The notes: a model not told the origin generated them from the sequence alone. 64,000 nucleotides of DNA from Nocardia uniformis NBRC 13702 (GCF_001613345.1 NZ_BDCE01000019.1:62001-126000); one strand, 5' to 3'. Numbered from the stretch's first letter, positions 1 through 8,699 are shown. Translations and numbers: made by a program.

Positions 1-1
1 T

Positions 2-1561
2 ATCCGCTCCGAGCAGGTGCCTTCCGGCCGCACCCACGAGGGTGCGCCAGGCTACCAGCGCACGGTGCGGGGTGAGCTGTTCCTGTTGGCGGTGTCGAAT
101 ATGGTCGGGGAGAACACCTTCTACGAATCCGGCGATGCTCGTGACAACCGTTACGCGGCGCTGGTCCGCGAGGCCACCGCTGCCGATCCGGAGTGGACCG
201 CGCGTTTCCTGCGCTGGCTGCGGTCCGAGGCGAATATGCGTTCGGCCGCCCTCGTCGGCGCCGCGGAGTTCACCAAGGCCCGCCTGGATGCCGCGCAGCC
301 CGGAATGTCGCGTCAGGTAGTCGATTCCGTACTTCAGCGCGCCGATGAGCCCGGTGAACTCATCGGCTACTGGCACGCCAATTACGGTCGCGCCCTGCCG
401 AAGCCGCTGAAGCGGGGTCTTGCCGACGCGGTGCGCCGCCTCTACGACGAGCGCTCGCTCGCCAAGTGGGACAGCTCCGCCCGAGCCTTCCGCTTCGGTG
501 ACGTGATCGAAATCGCGCACCCCGCTCCGCTGGCCGAGAAGCCATGGCAGGGAGCGCTTTTCGCGCACGCCATCGACCGCCGCCATAATCGGGAGAACGC
601 CATCCCGGACGAACTGCTCACGCTGCGAGCCCGGGCGGAGTTGCTCGCCCTCCCGGTCGAGCAGCGCCGCGCGCTCTTCCAGGACGCCGATCGGGCGCGA
701 GACACATTGCGTGCGGCCGGAATGACCTGGGAATCCGTGGCGGGTTGGCTACAGGGTCCGATGGACGCTGCCGTCTGGGAGGCGCTCATCCCATCCATGG
801 GTTACATGGCCCAACTCCGCAACCTGCGGAACTGGGATGAGGCCGGAGTCTCCGACGAGGTAGCCGCGAAGGTCGCTGCGCGCCTGGCAGATCCGGAGCA
901 GGTCGCCCGTTCCCGGCAGCTGCCCATGCGGTTCCTGTCGGCGTATCGTGCGGCACCGTCGCTGCGTTGGGGTCACGCTCTGGAGAAGGCGCTCGAGGGA
1001 TCGCTGGCGAACGTCCCGGTACTCCCGGGTCGCACGCTGGTGTTGGTCGACACCTCCGGTTCCATGGATTCGGGTTTCTCCTCCGACGGCACGTTGCTCC
1101 GCTGGGACGCCGCCGCTCTCTTCGGCATCGCCTTGGCGGGTCGTTGCGAGCGGGCCGATATCGTCTCGTTCTCGCAGGCCACGCATTGGCAGGGCCGGGA
1201 CTACCCGGATTCGCTGGTCTTCCCGATGCGCGACCACGAGCCGGTGCTGCGCGCGGTGGAGCGGTGGAAGTCCGACGGCTACTTCATCGGTGCGGGCACC
1301 GACACCGCGGGCGCGGTCGAGCGGCACTTCGCCGCCCACGACCGCGTGGTCATCCTCACCGATGAGCAGGGCACCGGCGGTGATGTCGGTACGGCACTGC
1401 CCGCGTCGACGCCGCTGTACACGTGGAACCTGGCGGGCTACCGCTACGGCCACGCACCCAGCGGCTCGAACAACCGACACGCCTTCGGCGGACTCAGCGA
1501 TTCTGCCTTCACGATGATTCCGCTCATCGAGGCCGGTGCGCGCGCCGAGTGGCCGTTCTGA
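2..1561 (+). CDS. TROVE-domain RNA-binding protein, Ro60/Rsr family (5' end outside window)
   Basis: The frame is open at the left edge, so the N-terminus is missing. The first in-window start codon is a GTG at 17, but homologues begin earlier. The visible part has the family stretch SNMVGENTFYE near its start, an alpha-helical TROVE ring over roughly the first 335 residues, and a C-terminal von Willebrand A-like domain with a MIDAS-type DTSGSMDSG and a later ILTDEQGTGG. Known bacterial Ro60 homologues bind Y RNAs and misfolded or structured RNA and help exonucleases in RNA quality control. It converges on the next gene across a perfect hairpin. No Y-RNA-like gene can be placed in the short gap downstream; the upstream side is not visible. 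Family assignment is firm, the cellular role is inferred. Confidence 0.93.
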   Translation: MRSEQVPSGRTHEGAPGYQRTVRGELFLLAVSNMVGENTFYESGDARDNRYAALVREATAADPEWTARFLRWLRSEANMRSAALVGAAEFTKARLDAAQPGMSRQVVDSVLQRADEPGELIGYWHANYGRALPKPLKRGLADAVRRLYDERSLAKWDSSARAFRFGDVIEIAHPAPLAEKPWQGALFAHAIDRRHNRENAIPDELLTLRARAELLALPVEQRRALFQDADRARDTLRAAGMTWESVAGWLQGPMDAAVWEALIPSMGYMAQLRNLRNWDEAGVSDEVAAKVAARLADPEQVARSRQLPMRFLSAYRAAPSLRWGHALEKALEGSLANVPVLPGRTLVLVDTSGSMDSGFSSDGTLLRWDAAALFGIALAGRCERADIVSFSQATHWQGRDYPDSLVFPMRDHEPVLRAVERWKSDGYFIGAGTDTAGAVERHFAAHDRVVILTDEQGTGGDVGTALPASTPLYTWNLAGYRYGHAPSGSNNRHAFGGLSDSAFTMIPLIEAGARAEWPF

Positions 1562-1578
1562 CAACGGGATTCACGAGT

Positions 1579-1610
1579 CGAGCCCGTTCCGGAGTTCCGG
1601 AACGGGCTCG
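1579..1610. terminator. Perfect hairpin between convergent genes
   Basis: A 14-bp perfect stem with an AGTT loop lies 18 bases after the TROVE stop. It probably acts as a bidirectional terminator for the TROVE gene and the mca operon. There is no T-tract on either side, as is common in high-GC actinobacteria. Confidence 0.7.
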
Positions 1611-1628
1611 ATGGTGGCAATGCCACCC

Positions 1629-1661
1629 CGTCATTCCGGCGTGCTTTTGGCCGGAATCCAC
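1629..1661. repeat. Dispersed inverted-repeat element, copy 1 (single arm)
   Basis: This is one arm of the repeat found at nine places in the window: CGTCATTCCGG, a short GTGCTTTT-type loop, then CCGGAATCCAC. The arm folds on itself (ATTCCGG pairs with CCGGAAT). No opposite arm is recognisable here. Confidence 0.85.
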
Positions 1662-1671
1662 CACTATCAGC

Positions 1672-1971
1672 TCAGGACGCGCCCGAAGACTCATTCTTCT
1701 TCAACGACCGCTCGGACGGCTCGGCCGCCGCATCCTCGGCCTCCGGCTGCACCACGCCCGGATCGGTGCCCTCGTCCGCCGCCTGATCCGGCTCCGGATG
1801 TTCCGGCGAGAACGTCGCGGGGAGCTTCTTGATGTGCTTGTTCATATTCCAGACGAGCAACACGGTGCCCACCAGGAGCAACAGCACGATAACCAGGCCC
1901 AGCGGGGACGCCTTGCCGAACTCCGGACCGGTCGGGGCCGGGTTGGTCTGGGCGAGCAGGGTGATGATCAT
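1672..1971 (-). CDS. Small single-pass membrane protein, Rv1083-like
   Basis: A 99-residue protein with one hydrophobic segment (about residues 25-45), a short basic stretch after it (NKHIKKLP) and an acidic, Pro/Glu/Asp-rich tail. Its ATG overlaps the mca stop by four bases (ATGA), so the two are translationally coupled. In M. tuberculosis a small hypothetical protein (Rv1083) follows mca in the same way. The function is unknown; conserved coupling to mca suggests a link to mycothiol conjugate handling or simply co-expression. Confidence 0.8.
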   Translation of the reverse strand: MIITLLAQTNPAPTGPEFGKASPLGLVIVLLLLVGTVLLVWNMNKHIKKLPATFSPEHPEPDQAADEGTDPGVVQPEAEDAAAEPSERSLKKNESSGAS

Positions 1972-2870
1972 CGGTTGGTGTCCTCGTCGGCTTCCTGATC
2001 GTCGATGCCCGCGAACAGGTCGATCTCCGGTATAGCGGTGCTCACCCTAGTCTGCGCCAACTCGAATTCCTCGGTCGGCCACAACCGCTGCTGCAGTTCG
2101 GTGGGGATGGCGAAGAACGCGCCATTGGGGTCGATCTGGGTGGCGTGGGCGCGCAGGGCCTCATCGCGCTGCGGAAAGTACTTGGCGCATTCCACCTGGG
2201 TGGTGACCCGGGACATGATGTCGCCGCGTTCGGCCGCGTACTTGCGCATGCGGTCCATCCAGTCCTGCATGGGGAACGGCTCGCCGATGCGCTCGTACTC
2301 ATCGGAGAAGATCTCGAGCCGGGCCAGGCTGAAACCGTGGTTGTAGTACAGCTTCAACGGCGTCCACGGCTCACCCGCGTCCGGGAAGCGCTCCGGATCA
2401 CCGGCGGCTTCGTAGGCCTCCACCGACACCTTGTGGCACATGATGTGATCGGGGTGCGGGTAGCCACCCATCTCGTCATAGGTGGTGATGACGTGCGGCT
2501 TGAATTCGCGTACGACACGCACCAGCGCCTCGGTGGCCTCGTCCAGGGGCATCAACGCGAAACAGCCCTCGGGCAGCGGCGGCATCGGATCGCCCTCCGG
2601 CAGACCGGAATCGACGAACCCGAGCCAGGTCTGCTGGACGCCCAGCGCCTTGGCGGCCTCGGCCATCTCCTCGCGACGCACCTCGGAGATGCGGTCGAGG
2701 ATGCCGGGAATGTTCATGGCGGGATTGAGAATGTCGCCGCGCTCACCGCCGGTCAGCGTGACGACGAGGACCTCGTGGCCCTCGGCGGCATAGCGCGCGG
2801 TGGTCGCCGCACCCTTGCTGGATTCGTCGTCGGGATGGGCGTGCACCGCCATGAGGCGAAGTCCACTCAC
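1968..2870 (-). CDS. mca: Mycothiol S-conjugate amidase
   Basis: 300 residues, normal for the family. Mca cleaves the amide bond of mycothiol S-conjugates of electrophiles and antibiotics, releasing a mercapturic acid for export and GlcN-Ins for recycling. The N-terminal zinc motif AHPDDE (about residues 10-15) and the later GYPHPDH carry the metal-binding and catalytic Asp/His residues of the LmbE-like deacetylase fold; GGERGDI is also typical. MshB is the closest relative, but length and the greA/metB neighbourhood favour Mca. It is first gene of a two-gene operon and divergent from the DUF4307 gene. The enzyme is cytoplasmic. Confidence 0.93.
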   Translation of the reverse strand: MSGLRLMAVHAHPDDESSKGAATTARYAAEGHEVLVVTLTGGERGDILNPAMNIPGILDRISEVRREEMAEAAKALGVQQTWLGFVDSGLPEGDPMPPLPEGCFALMPLDEATEALVRVVREFKPHVITTYDEMGGYPHPDHIMCHKVSVEAYEAAGDPERFPDAGEPWTPLKLYYNHGFSLARLEIFSDEYERIGEPFPMQDWMDRMRKYAAERGDIMSRVTTQVECAKYFPQRDEALRAHATQIDPNGAFFAIPTELQQRLWPTEEFELAQTRVSTAIPEIDLFAGIDDQEADEDTNR

Positions 2871-3010
2871 TTCTCGTTCACCTCACCGATCACAGTCTTC
2901 ACCTCAATGCTCTCCGCCAAGTCGTCCAGGCAGGGGGTGTCCGATCTCCATTCCCTATAGTTCCATCCGATTGTTATTTGTTCCGACCTACCCCCCGGGA
3001 GCGCGCAGTG

Positions 3011-3427
3011 GTGACCGAAAGACCGGCCGACCGGTACGGAACTGCCCCGCGCAAGACCAGCCGTCTCCTGCTCATTATCGTGGGCGCGATCGTGGCGGTT
3101 ATCGGCCTCGGTGTCGCCTACCTGGGCTATCAGCAATACGGACCGCAGGAGATCGAGCCGGCGCGGATCGGCTACAACGTGGTCGACGATTCCACGGTGA
3201 CCCTCGACTTCAAGCTCACTCGCCAGGATCCGAACCAACCGGTCGTCTGTTATGTCCGTGCGCTGGACCCCGACAATATCGAAGTGGGCCGCCGCGAGGT
3301 TTTGATTTCCGGCTCCGACAATGAGACCGTTCGGATCGAGACGATCATCCGCACCTCCGCTCGCGCGGGCGCGGCCAATATCTACGGATGTAGCGAGAAC
3401 GTTCCCGGCTACCTCCGAGCTGGCTGA
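3011..3427 (+). CDS. DUF4307 single-pass membrane protein
   Basis: 138 residues from the GTG at 3011, chosen because it gives the usual MTERP-type N-terminus and has GGGAG nine bases upstream. The adjacent GTG at 3008 and a TTG at 2978 are alternatives. One membrane helix (LLLIIVGAIVAVIGLGVAYL) is followed by a small extracytoplasmic beta domain with two cysteines. This matches DUF4307, which in mycobacteria sits between mca and greA as here. No function is established. It is divergent from mca, so the 140-base gap must hold both promoters. Confidence 0.82.
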   Translation: MTERPADRYGTAPRKTSRLLLIIVGAIVAVIGLGVAYLGYQQYGPQEIEPARIGYNVVDDSTVTLDFKLTRQDPNQPVVCYVRALDPDNIEVGRREVLISGSDNETVRIETIIRTSARAGAANIYGCSENVPGYLRAG

Positions 3428-3483
3428 AAAGTCCGATACGCGACCCGCTTTGGTGCTTCTACCTGCGTATTTCCGAATCGTGC

Positions 3484-3524
3484 TAAAATGATTCGACACA
3501 CGGTTCCGGACCTCGGAGCCGTGT
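3484..3524 (+). promoter_or_regulatory. Possible greA promoter -10 and 5'-terminal leader hairpin
   Basis: TAAAAT at 3484-3489 is a good -10 hexamer. About nine bases on, 3498-3524 forms an 11-bp stem (ACACGG pairs with CCGTGT, and TTCCG with CGGAG) with a GACCT loop, followed by TTTG. If transcription starts near 3496, the greA mRNA would begin with this hairpin and carry a leader of about 180 nucleotides. No convincing -35 box was seen. Confidence 0.35.
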
Positions 3525-3674
3525 TTGCTGCATTGGCGGCCAGCGGTACCGGGAACCTCCCCCAGGATCGCATCAGCCGCTCGACTGTCGCTGTGCCCGC
3601 TTCGTGGCGGTTTGCCGCGACGGGTATCAGGGAATCCCGGCTGCGCCGGGAACAACTACTAGGGAGTGATCGAG

Positions 3675-4169
3675 ATGACTGAGACGAACGTGACCTGGCT
3701 GACCCCGGAGTCGCACGAGAGGCTCACGAGCGAACTCGGCGCGCTCATTGCCAACCGTCCGGTCATCGCGGCCGAAATCAATGAGCGCCGCGAGGAGGGT
3801 GACCTCAAGGAGAACGGTGGCTACCACGCGGCCCGCGAGGAGCAGGGCCAGCAGGAGGCGCGCATTCGCCAGCTGCAGGAGCTCCTGAACAACGCCAAGG
3901 TGGGCGTCGCGCCGACCAAGTCCGGCGTCGCGCTGCCGGGTTCCGTTGTCAAGGTCTACTACGACGGCGACGAGGACGACACCGAAACCTTCCTGATCGC
4001 CACCCGCGAAGAGGGTCTGAACGGGGGCGATCTGGAGACCTACTCCCCCGCGTCCCCCCTCGGCGGCGCGCTGATCGACGCGAAGGTCGGCGACACCCGC
4101 GAGTACACGCTGCCGAACGGGAAGACCATGAAGGTCACCCTCGTCAGCGCCGAGCCCTACCACAGCTGA
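3675..4169 (+). CDS. greA: Transcription elongation factor GreA
   Basis: 164 residues, the normal length. GreA enters the RNA polymerase secondary channel and stimulates cleavage of backtracked RNA. The N-terminal coiled coil contains [12 protein letters not shown], whose acidic residues at the hairpin tip coordinate the catalytic metal; the C-terminal half is the FKBP-like domain ([13 protein letters not shown] to [13 protein letters not shown]). The ATG at 3675 is chosen because AGGGAG lies eight bases before it; an in-frame GTG at 3666 overlaps that site. It is followed by two strong hairpins and converges on metB. Confidence 0.96.
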   Translation: MTETNVTWLTPESHERLTSELGALIANRPVIAAEINERREEGDLKENGGYHAAREEQGQQEARIRQLQELLNNAKVGVAPTKSGVALPGSVVKVYYDGDEDDTETFLIATREEGLNGGDLETYSPASPLGGALIDAKVGDTREYTLPNGKTMKVTLVSAEPYHS

Positions 4170-4173
4170 CCGG

Positions 4174-4226
4174 AGCACTTCGGGCTTCGCGGCCCCCGGT
4201 CCTACCGGACCGGGGGCCGCAGTGCT
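4174..4226 (+). terminator. GreA terminator hairpin
   Basis: A perfect 14-bp stem (4189-4202 with 4207-4220, loop TACC) is flanked by an outer AGCACT/AGTGCT pair, starting five bases after the greA stop. There is no T-tract. It is the obvious greA terminator. Confidence 0.8.
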
Positions 4227-4454
4227 GATCGGGCAGGAATGCCACACCCGGCCGCTCCGCGCGAACCGGTCCGATACCGGACCGGGGATCGCGGTGAAAG
4301 GCCGCAATACCCCCTCGGATTCGTCCAGCGACACAGCGGATATCGCGTCGCGACCGTGGGAGCCAACCGTGCCGTAGGAGGTGCGGACCGGTTCGCCACC
4401 ACGGCCACGAGCGGTATCTCGCCGGGAAGAGCGTCCTGCCGAGGCTGAAACACG

Positions 4455-4490
4455 AACGGCCGCTCCGGATCTCATCCGGAGCGGCCGTTT
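4455..4490. terminator. Second hairpin between greA and metB
   Basis: A perfect 16-bp stem with a CTC loop is followed by GTTT on the plus strand and preceded by GAAAC. It could end transcription from either side of the convergent greA/metB gap. The 230 bases between this and the greA terminator contain no gene I can support. Confidence 0.7.
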
Positions 4491-4522
4491 GCTGTCATAG
4501 GCTGACACTGCGACGACATTCT

Positions 4523-4592
4523 CGTCATTCCGGCGCGCTTTTGGCCGGAATCCACCGCGATCAGGGTGTGGATGCCTGCCGGGATGACGAGG
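4523..4592. repeat. Dispersed inverted-repeat element, copy 2
   Basis: A complete first arm (CGTCATTCCGG...CCGGAATCCAC, 4523-4556) is followed by a shortened second arm in the opposite orientation (GTGGATGCCTGCCGGGATGACGAG), which has lost about ten bases of its loop. It is intergenic, just downstream of metB. Confidence 0.85.
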
Positions 4593-4620
4593 ACGAGTCG
4601 AGCGGCGATGCGGTACTACC

Positions 4621-5766
4621 TCAAGCGAGCGCCTGCTCGATATCAGTGAGGAGGTCGCTGACGTCCTCGATGCCGACCGACAGGCGGACCAGGTCGGCGG
4701 GGACCTCGAGGGCGGAGCCCGCGGTGGAGGCGTGGGTCATCGCGCCCGGGTGCTCGATCAGCGATTCCACACCGCCGAGGGATTCGGCGAGGGTGAAGAG
4801 TTTGGTGCGGGCGCAGAAGTCTAGTGCCGCCTCCTTGCCGCCGTGAACGCGGACCGAGATCATGCCGCCGAAGCGGTGCATCTGCTTCTGGGCGATGGTG
4901 TGGCCCGGGTGCTCGGGGAGGCCGGGGTAGATGACCTGGGCGATCTTCGGGTGGTTGGCGAGGAACTCGGCCAGGGTCTCGGCATTGTCGCAATGGCGAT
5001 CCATGCGCAGGGCCAGGGTCTTGATGCCGCGCAGGGTGAGGAAGGCGTCGGTGGGGCCGGGGACCGCGCCCGCACCGTTCTGCAGGAAGGCGAACTTGGC
5101 GTCCAGCTCCTGGTCATTGGTTATGAGCGCGCCGCCGACCACATCGGAGTGACCGCCGATGTACTTGGTGGTCGAATGGATGACGATATCCGCGCCGAGC
5201 AGCAGCGGCTGCTGCAGGTACGGGGAGGCGAAGGTGTTGTCCACCACCAGTTTCGCGCCACCGGCATGCGCGACCTCCGCGATGGCGGCGATGTCACCGA
5301 TATTGAGCAGCGGGTTGGTGGGGGTCTCGATCCACACCAGTTTGGTATTCGGGCGCATGGCCGCGGCCACCTGCTCCGGATCGGTCACCGCGGCCACCGA
5401 ATACTCGATACCCCACTCGGTGAAGACCTTGTCGATCAGCCGGAAGGTGCCGCCGTACGCGTCGTTCGGGATCACCAGATGATCGCCGGGGCGCAGATTG
5501 GCGCGCAGCGCGCAGTCGGTGGCCGCCATACCCGAGGCGAACGCGCGACCGTAACTGCCCGATTCCAGCGCGGCCAGATTGGCCTCGAGCACCGTCCGGG
5601 TGGGATTACCGGTGCGGGCGTACTCGTAGCCGCCGCGCATACCGCCCACGCCGTCCTGGGCGAAGGTCGAACTCGCGTAGATGGGCACGTTCACCGCACC
5701 GGTCTGCGGGTCGGGGTCGAACCCGGCGTGTACGGCCCGTGTGGAGAAACCCAGCTGATCGCTCAT
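4621..5766 (-). CDS. metB: Cystathionine gamma-synthase
   Basis: 381 residues of the Cys/Met-metabolism PLP family. The enzyme joins an activated homoserine ester with cysteine to make cystathionine in methionine synthesis. The PLP lysine is in HSTTKYIGGHSDVVGG; the N-terminal QTGAVNVPIYASSTF and YARTGNPTR match the substrate- and phosphate-binding elements. Cystathionine gamma-lyase is a close paralogue and cannot be excluded by sequence alone, but the greA neighbourhood matches metB in mycobacteria. Together with the cbs gene 8 kb away it supplies transsulfuration in both directions. A 26-codon reading frame overlaps its start. Confidence 0.88.
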   Translation of the reverse strand: MSDQLGFSTRAVHAGFDPDPQTGAVNVPIYASSTFAQDGVGGMRGGYEYARTGNPTRTVLEANLAALESGSYGRAFASGMAATDCALRANLRPGDHLVIPNDAYGGTFRLIDKVFTEWGIEYSVAAVTDPEQVAAAMRPNTKLVWIETPTNPLLNIGDIAAIAEVAHAGGAKLVVDNTFASPYLQQPLLLGADIVIHSTTKYIGGHSDVVGGALITNDQELDAKFAFLQNGAGAVPGPTDAFLTLRGIKTLALRMDRHCDNAETLAEFLANHPKIAQVIYPGLPEHPGHTIAQKQMHRFGGMISVRVHGGKEAALDFCARTKLFTLAESLGGVESLIEHPGAMTHASTAGSALEVPADLVRLSVGIEDVSDLLTDIEQALA

Positions 5767-5843
5767 GCCCGAGCCTCGCTGACGCTCGCTCCGGCATGCG
5801 CGAAGCGCGCTGTGTCGACGATTCGTTCGCTGCGCTCACTCAT
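5763..5843 (-). CDS. Possible 26-residue leader ORF overlapping metB
   Basis: An ATG at 5843 opens a 26-codon frame starting MSERSERIV and ending in the TGA that overlaps the metB ATG (ATGA). The DNA is built from GAGCG/CAGCGA-type short repeats, and I recall MSERSERI-like N-termini recurring in actinobacterial genomes, so this may be a dispersed repeat rather than a conserved peptide. If translated it would couple to metB. There is no good Shine-Dalgarno before it. Confidence 0.3.
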   Translation of the reverse strand: MSERSERIVDTARFAHAGASVSEARA

Positions 5844-5980
5844 GCGGCCGAGTCTATTGGGCGGGCCGATCGCCACGAATTCGCGGTGGGCAACCTCACC
5901 GATGGGCAAAATCGCGGCGCTGGCGGGAATAGCACCGGCATCGATCACCGGGTCCGGAACAACGTGGTAGTACTGAGAAA

Positions 5981-6394
5981 ATGAGCGCTGAGAACGCCGA
6001 CAACTCCAAGCCGGACGACGACGTCATCGAGCTGGCCACCAAGATCTTCGACCTGGCGCGCCGAGGCGATGCCGAGACACTGGCCGCCTACCTGGACGCG
6101 GGCGTCCCCCTCGAACTCACCAATGCCCGCGGCGACGGGCTTCTCATGCTGGCCGCCTACCACGGCCACCGCGACGCCACCAAGATCCTCCTCGACCGCG
6201 GCGCGGATCCGAACCGGGCCAATGACGACGGCCAAACCCCACTCGCGGGCGCGGTCTTCAAGGCCGAACCCGATATCGTCCGCGACCTGCTGGCCGCCGG
6301 TGCGGACCCGGACGGCGGCAGCCCGTCGGCCCGCGACGCCGCCGAAATGTTCGGGCAGACCACGCTGCTGAAGCTCTTCGACGCACGCCCCTGA
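5981..6394 (+). CDS. Small ankyrin-repeat protein
   Basis: 137 residues with about three ankyrin repeats: GDAETLAAYLDAGVPLEL, then GDGLLMLAAYHGHRDATKILLDRGADPN and GQTPLAGAVFKAEPDIVRDLLAAGADPD, each with the GADPN-type turn. There is no signal peptide or membrane helix, so it is cytoplasmic and probably a protein-binding module. Stand-alone ankyrin proteins of this size are common in Nocardia and relatives without known partners. It is monocistronic and divergent from metB. Confidence 0.85.
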   Translation: MSAENADNSKPDDDVIELATKIFDLARRGDAETLAAYLDAGVPLELTNARGDGLLMLAAYHGHRDATKILLDRGADPNRANDDGQTPLAGAVFKAEPDIVRDLLAAGADPDGGSPSARDAAEMFGQTTLLKLFDARP

Positions 6395-6839
6395 AGCTGT
6401 CCCGCCTCCACTCCCCCGCCTCCCCGAATCTTCAGCGCCCGGCCGAGAGCCGTTGACACTCGTGCACGCGTGCCGGCGGTGGGGAGCCGAGCCGATTTCG
6501 GGCGTACCCGACGAGTTACCCCGACCGTTGCGAGATCAGTCGTTGCGTTTCGTATCGAGAGCAGGACAACTGTTTGATTGACGGCGTGATGTTGGAACCT
6601 GCCCGGTCATCCCGGCGCGCCTGTGGCCGGGATCAACATTTGCCGTATCGCAACAGATCTCATGCGTGGTTTCGCGGCTGTCTGGATGGATTCGGCCACA
6701 TGGGTGGCGGAATGATGTTTGGACACAGGCGGGCGCGAGCGCGCCGGATGCTGGTCGATCGGGGTTGACGAACCTATGACAGGTGGGTATCGCGGCGCGG
6801 CGTTGTGGGTTGACTACGCCCGGTTCTAGGGTGAAGCGC
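6395..6839. other. 445-base gene-free stretch
   Basis: Apart from the decayed repeat copy 3 at 6605-6716 I see no gene, RNA or strong hairpin here. The last part must contain the promoter of the acyl-CoA dehydrogenase gene. Confidence 0.6.
6605..6716. repeat. Dispersed inverted-repeat element, copy 3 (decayed)
   Basis: The first arm GGTCATCCCGGCGCGCC...GGCCGGGATC spans 6605-6633. A degenerate opposite arm (TGGATTCGGCCACA...GGCGGAATGATG) lies at about 6686-6716, with a spacer of about 50 bases. Confidence 0.65.
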
Positions 6840-8015
6840 ATGGTCACCGTAGATGAGCTGTTCGCTTTCGAATCCCTGCTCTCCGACGAGGAGCGGGAGA
6901 TTCGGAATACCGTGCGTGCCTTCGCGGCGGAACGGCTGCGGCCGCATGTGGCGGATTGGTTCGAGGAGGGGACGTTCCCGGCTCGGGAGATCGCGCCGGA
7001 GCTGGGGAAGCTCGGGCTGCTCGGGATGCATCTCGAGGGATACGGGTGCGCGGGGACCTCCGGGACCGCCTACGGGCTCGCCTGTATGGAGCTGGAGGCG
7101 GTGGATTCCGGTGTGCGGAGCATGGTTTCGGTGCAGGGGTCACTCGCCATGACCGCCATTCACAAGTACGGGTCCGAGGAGCAGAAGCAACGGTGGCTGC
7201 CGGGGATGGCCGCGGGGCAGATCATCGGATGCTTCGGGCTGACCGAGCCCGACTTCGGATCGAATCCGGGCGGAATGCGCACGCGGGCGCGTCGCGATGG
7301 TGACGACTGGGTGCTCGACGGGTCGAAGATGTGGATCACCAACGGGTCGGTGGCCGATGTCGCGATCGTGTGGGCGCAGACCGTCGAGGGTGAGCGCCAA
7401 GTTATTCGCGGATTCGTAGTGCCCACGGACGCACCGGGTTTCAGCGCCAATGAAATGCATCGCAAGCTGTCGCTGCGCGCGTCCATTACCGCGGAACTGT
7501 CATTGGACGGTGTGCGGCTGCCCGCCGATGCCGTGCTGCCGGAGGCACGTGGCCTGGCCGGACCGCTGGGCTGCCTGAGCGAAGCCCGCTTCGGCATTAT
7601 CTTCGGCGCGCTCGGTGCGGCACGCGACTGCCTCAGCGCCGCAATCGATTACGCGCGCACCCGTGAGGTATTCGATAAACCCCTGGCGGGCTACCAGCTC
7701 ACCCAGGCCAAGCTCGCGGATATGGCCGTCGCACTCGGCACCGGACAGCTCCTCGCCGTGCACCTGGGTCGGCTCAAGGACCGCCATGAGATTCGTCCGG
7801 AGCAGATCAGCGCGGGCAAGCTCAACAGCACTCGCGTGGCCATCTCCATCGCGCGCGAATGTCGCACGATTCTCGGCGCGAACGGCATCACCCTCGAGTA
7901 CCCGGTACTGCGGCACGCCAACAATCTGGAATCCGTACTCACCTACGAGGGCACCGCGGAAGTTCATCAGCTGGTACTCGGCGAGGCGCTCACCGGATCC
8001 AAAGCATTTCGCTGA
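6840..8015 (+). CDS. Acyl-CoA dehydrogenase, glutaryl-CoA dehydrogenase-like
   Basis: 391 residues from the ATG at 6840, preceded by AGGGTGAAG. It is an FAD enzyme of the acyl-CoA dehydrogenase fold. CFGLTEPDFGSNPGG and WITNGSVADVAIVWA are the FAD/substrate motifs; the C-terminal LTYEGTAEVHQLVLGEALTG holds the catalytic glutamate (YEGT). The GANGITLEYPVLRHANNLESV stretch resembles glutaryl-CoA dehydrogenases (mycobacterial FadE7 type) more than medium-chain enzymes. Role inferred: oxidation, perhaps with decarboxylation, of glutaryl-CoA or a similar short acyl-CoA in lysine or aromatic catabolism. No electron-transfer or CoA-ligase gene is adjacent. Confidence 0.88.
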   Translation: MVTVDELFAFESLLSDEEREIRNTVRAFAAERLRPHVADWFEEGTFPAREIAPELGKLGLLGMHLEGYGCAGTSGTAYGLACMELEAVDSGVRSMVSVQGSLAMTAIHKYGSEEQKQRWLPGMAAGQIIGCFGLTEPDFGSNPGGMRTRARRDGDDWVLDGSKMWITNGSVADVAIVWAQTVEGERQVIRGFVVPTDAPGFSANEMHRKLSLRASITAELSLDGVRLPADAVLPEARGLAGPLGCLSEARFGIIFGALGAARDCLSAAIDYARTREVFDKPLAGYQLTQAKLADMAVALGTGQLLAVHLGRLKDRHEIRPEQISAGKLNSTRVAISIARECRTILGANGITLEYPVLRHANNLESVLTYEGTAEVHQLVLGEALTGSKAFR

Positions 8016-8083
8016 TTTACCCATTTGCGACAATGCGCGAAAACTCACAGTTGCGAATGCCCGACGATTGCTAGCATGAGCGG

Positions 8084-8428
8084 GTGTTTTTGCTCGGCTC
8101 CGCGTTGCTCGAAGTGTCGGCACGCAAGACTTTGAAACGCCTGCACCGCACACACGGAGTTCCGGCCCGCGTCGCCGCTACGGAATTTCCGGCGGTATCG
8201 GCACTGGTGGATCAGCATGCCGCCGCGGTTCGCGACATTCTCGAAATGGGAGTGGAGAATTCGCGCAGCGTGCCGGCGAGCGTGCTGCTGGCCGGATATG
8301 CGCGCGGGCTACTCGGGAACGACCTGGACGTGCCCGATGCCGCCCCCGCGGACCCACACGACTGGGTGGGGGCCGACTGGTTACACCTGCGACTGGCTGG
8401 CGTGTGTGAACTCGCCAGGGTCGCCTGA
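8084..8428 (+). CDS. Small actinobacterial protein, DUF6401-like
   Basis: 114 residues from a GTG. The pattern VDQHAAAVRDIL...LAGYARGLL and the C-terminal DWVGADWLHLRLAGVCELAR resembles the DUF6401 family (named for association with natural-product clusters). That assignment is from memory. There is no signal peptide or clear membrane helix. It lies 68 bases after the acyl-CoA dehydrogenase in the same orientation but no linked function is evident. Confidence 0.6.
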   Translation: MFLLGSALLEVSARKTLKRLHRTHGVPARVAATEFPAVSALVDQHAAAVRDILEMGVENSRSVPASVLLAGYARGLLGNDLDVPDAAPADPHDWVGADWLHLRLAGVCELARVA

Positions 8429-8447
8429 GGCGCTCGCCCGCGGGAGG

Positions 8448-8482
8448 GTGGATTCCGGCCACAAGCACACCGGAATGACGGG
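8448..8482. repeat. Dispersed inverted-repeat element, copy 4 (single arm)
   Basis: One arm in the second orientation: GTGGATTCCGGCC, ACAAGCAC, ACCGGAATGACG. A short broken copy (ATCGGAATGACGGGG) follows within 30 bases. It lies 20 bases after the DUF6401-like stop. Confidence 0.8.
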
Positions 8483-8649
8483 TCGCACGGCCCCGATCGG
8501 AATGACGGGGTGGCACGGACCGATCGAAACGACCTACCGAACCCGCGATGGCTCACGCTGCGACGGGTTGCGGTTGACCGCGCGACAGTTCGGAGCCGCG
8601 ACGGGTCACCTCACCACCATGGAGGTCGCGGCGCCGCATGGAGACGTGG

Positions 8650-8684
8650 CAGCGGCCGCGTACCTCCTGGGTACGCGGCCGCTG
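8650..8684 (-). terminator. Terminator of the mechanosensitive channel gene
   Basis: A perfect 15-bp stem with a five-base loop lies 15 bases beyond the stop codon of the minus-strand channel gene. There is no T-tract. Confidence 0.75.
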
Positions 8685-8699
8685 TCGTAGTCGGATCGG

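Noticed and set aside
4239..4448. Open frame of 69 codons between greA and metB
   Set aside because: No ribosome site, Arg/Gly-rich translation typical of out-of-frame GC-rich DNA, and it lies between two terminators.
6574..6768. Open frame of 64 codons in the gap before the acyl-CoA dehydrogenase
   Set aside because: It runs through the decayed repeat copy 3 and has no sensible protein character.
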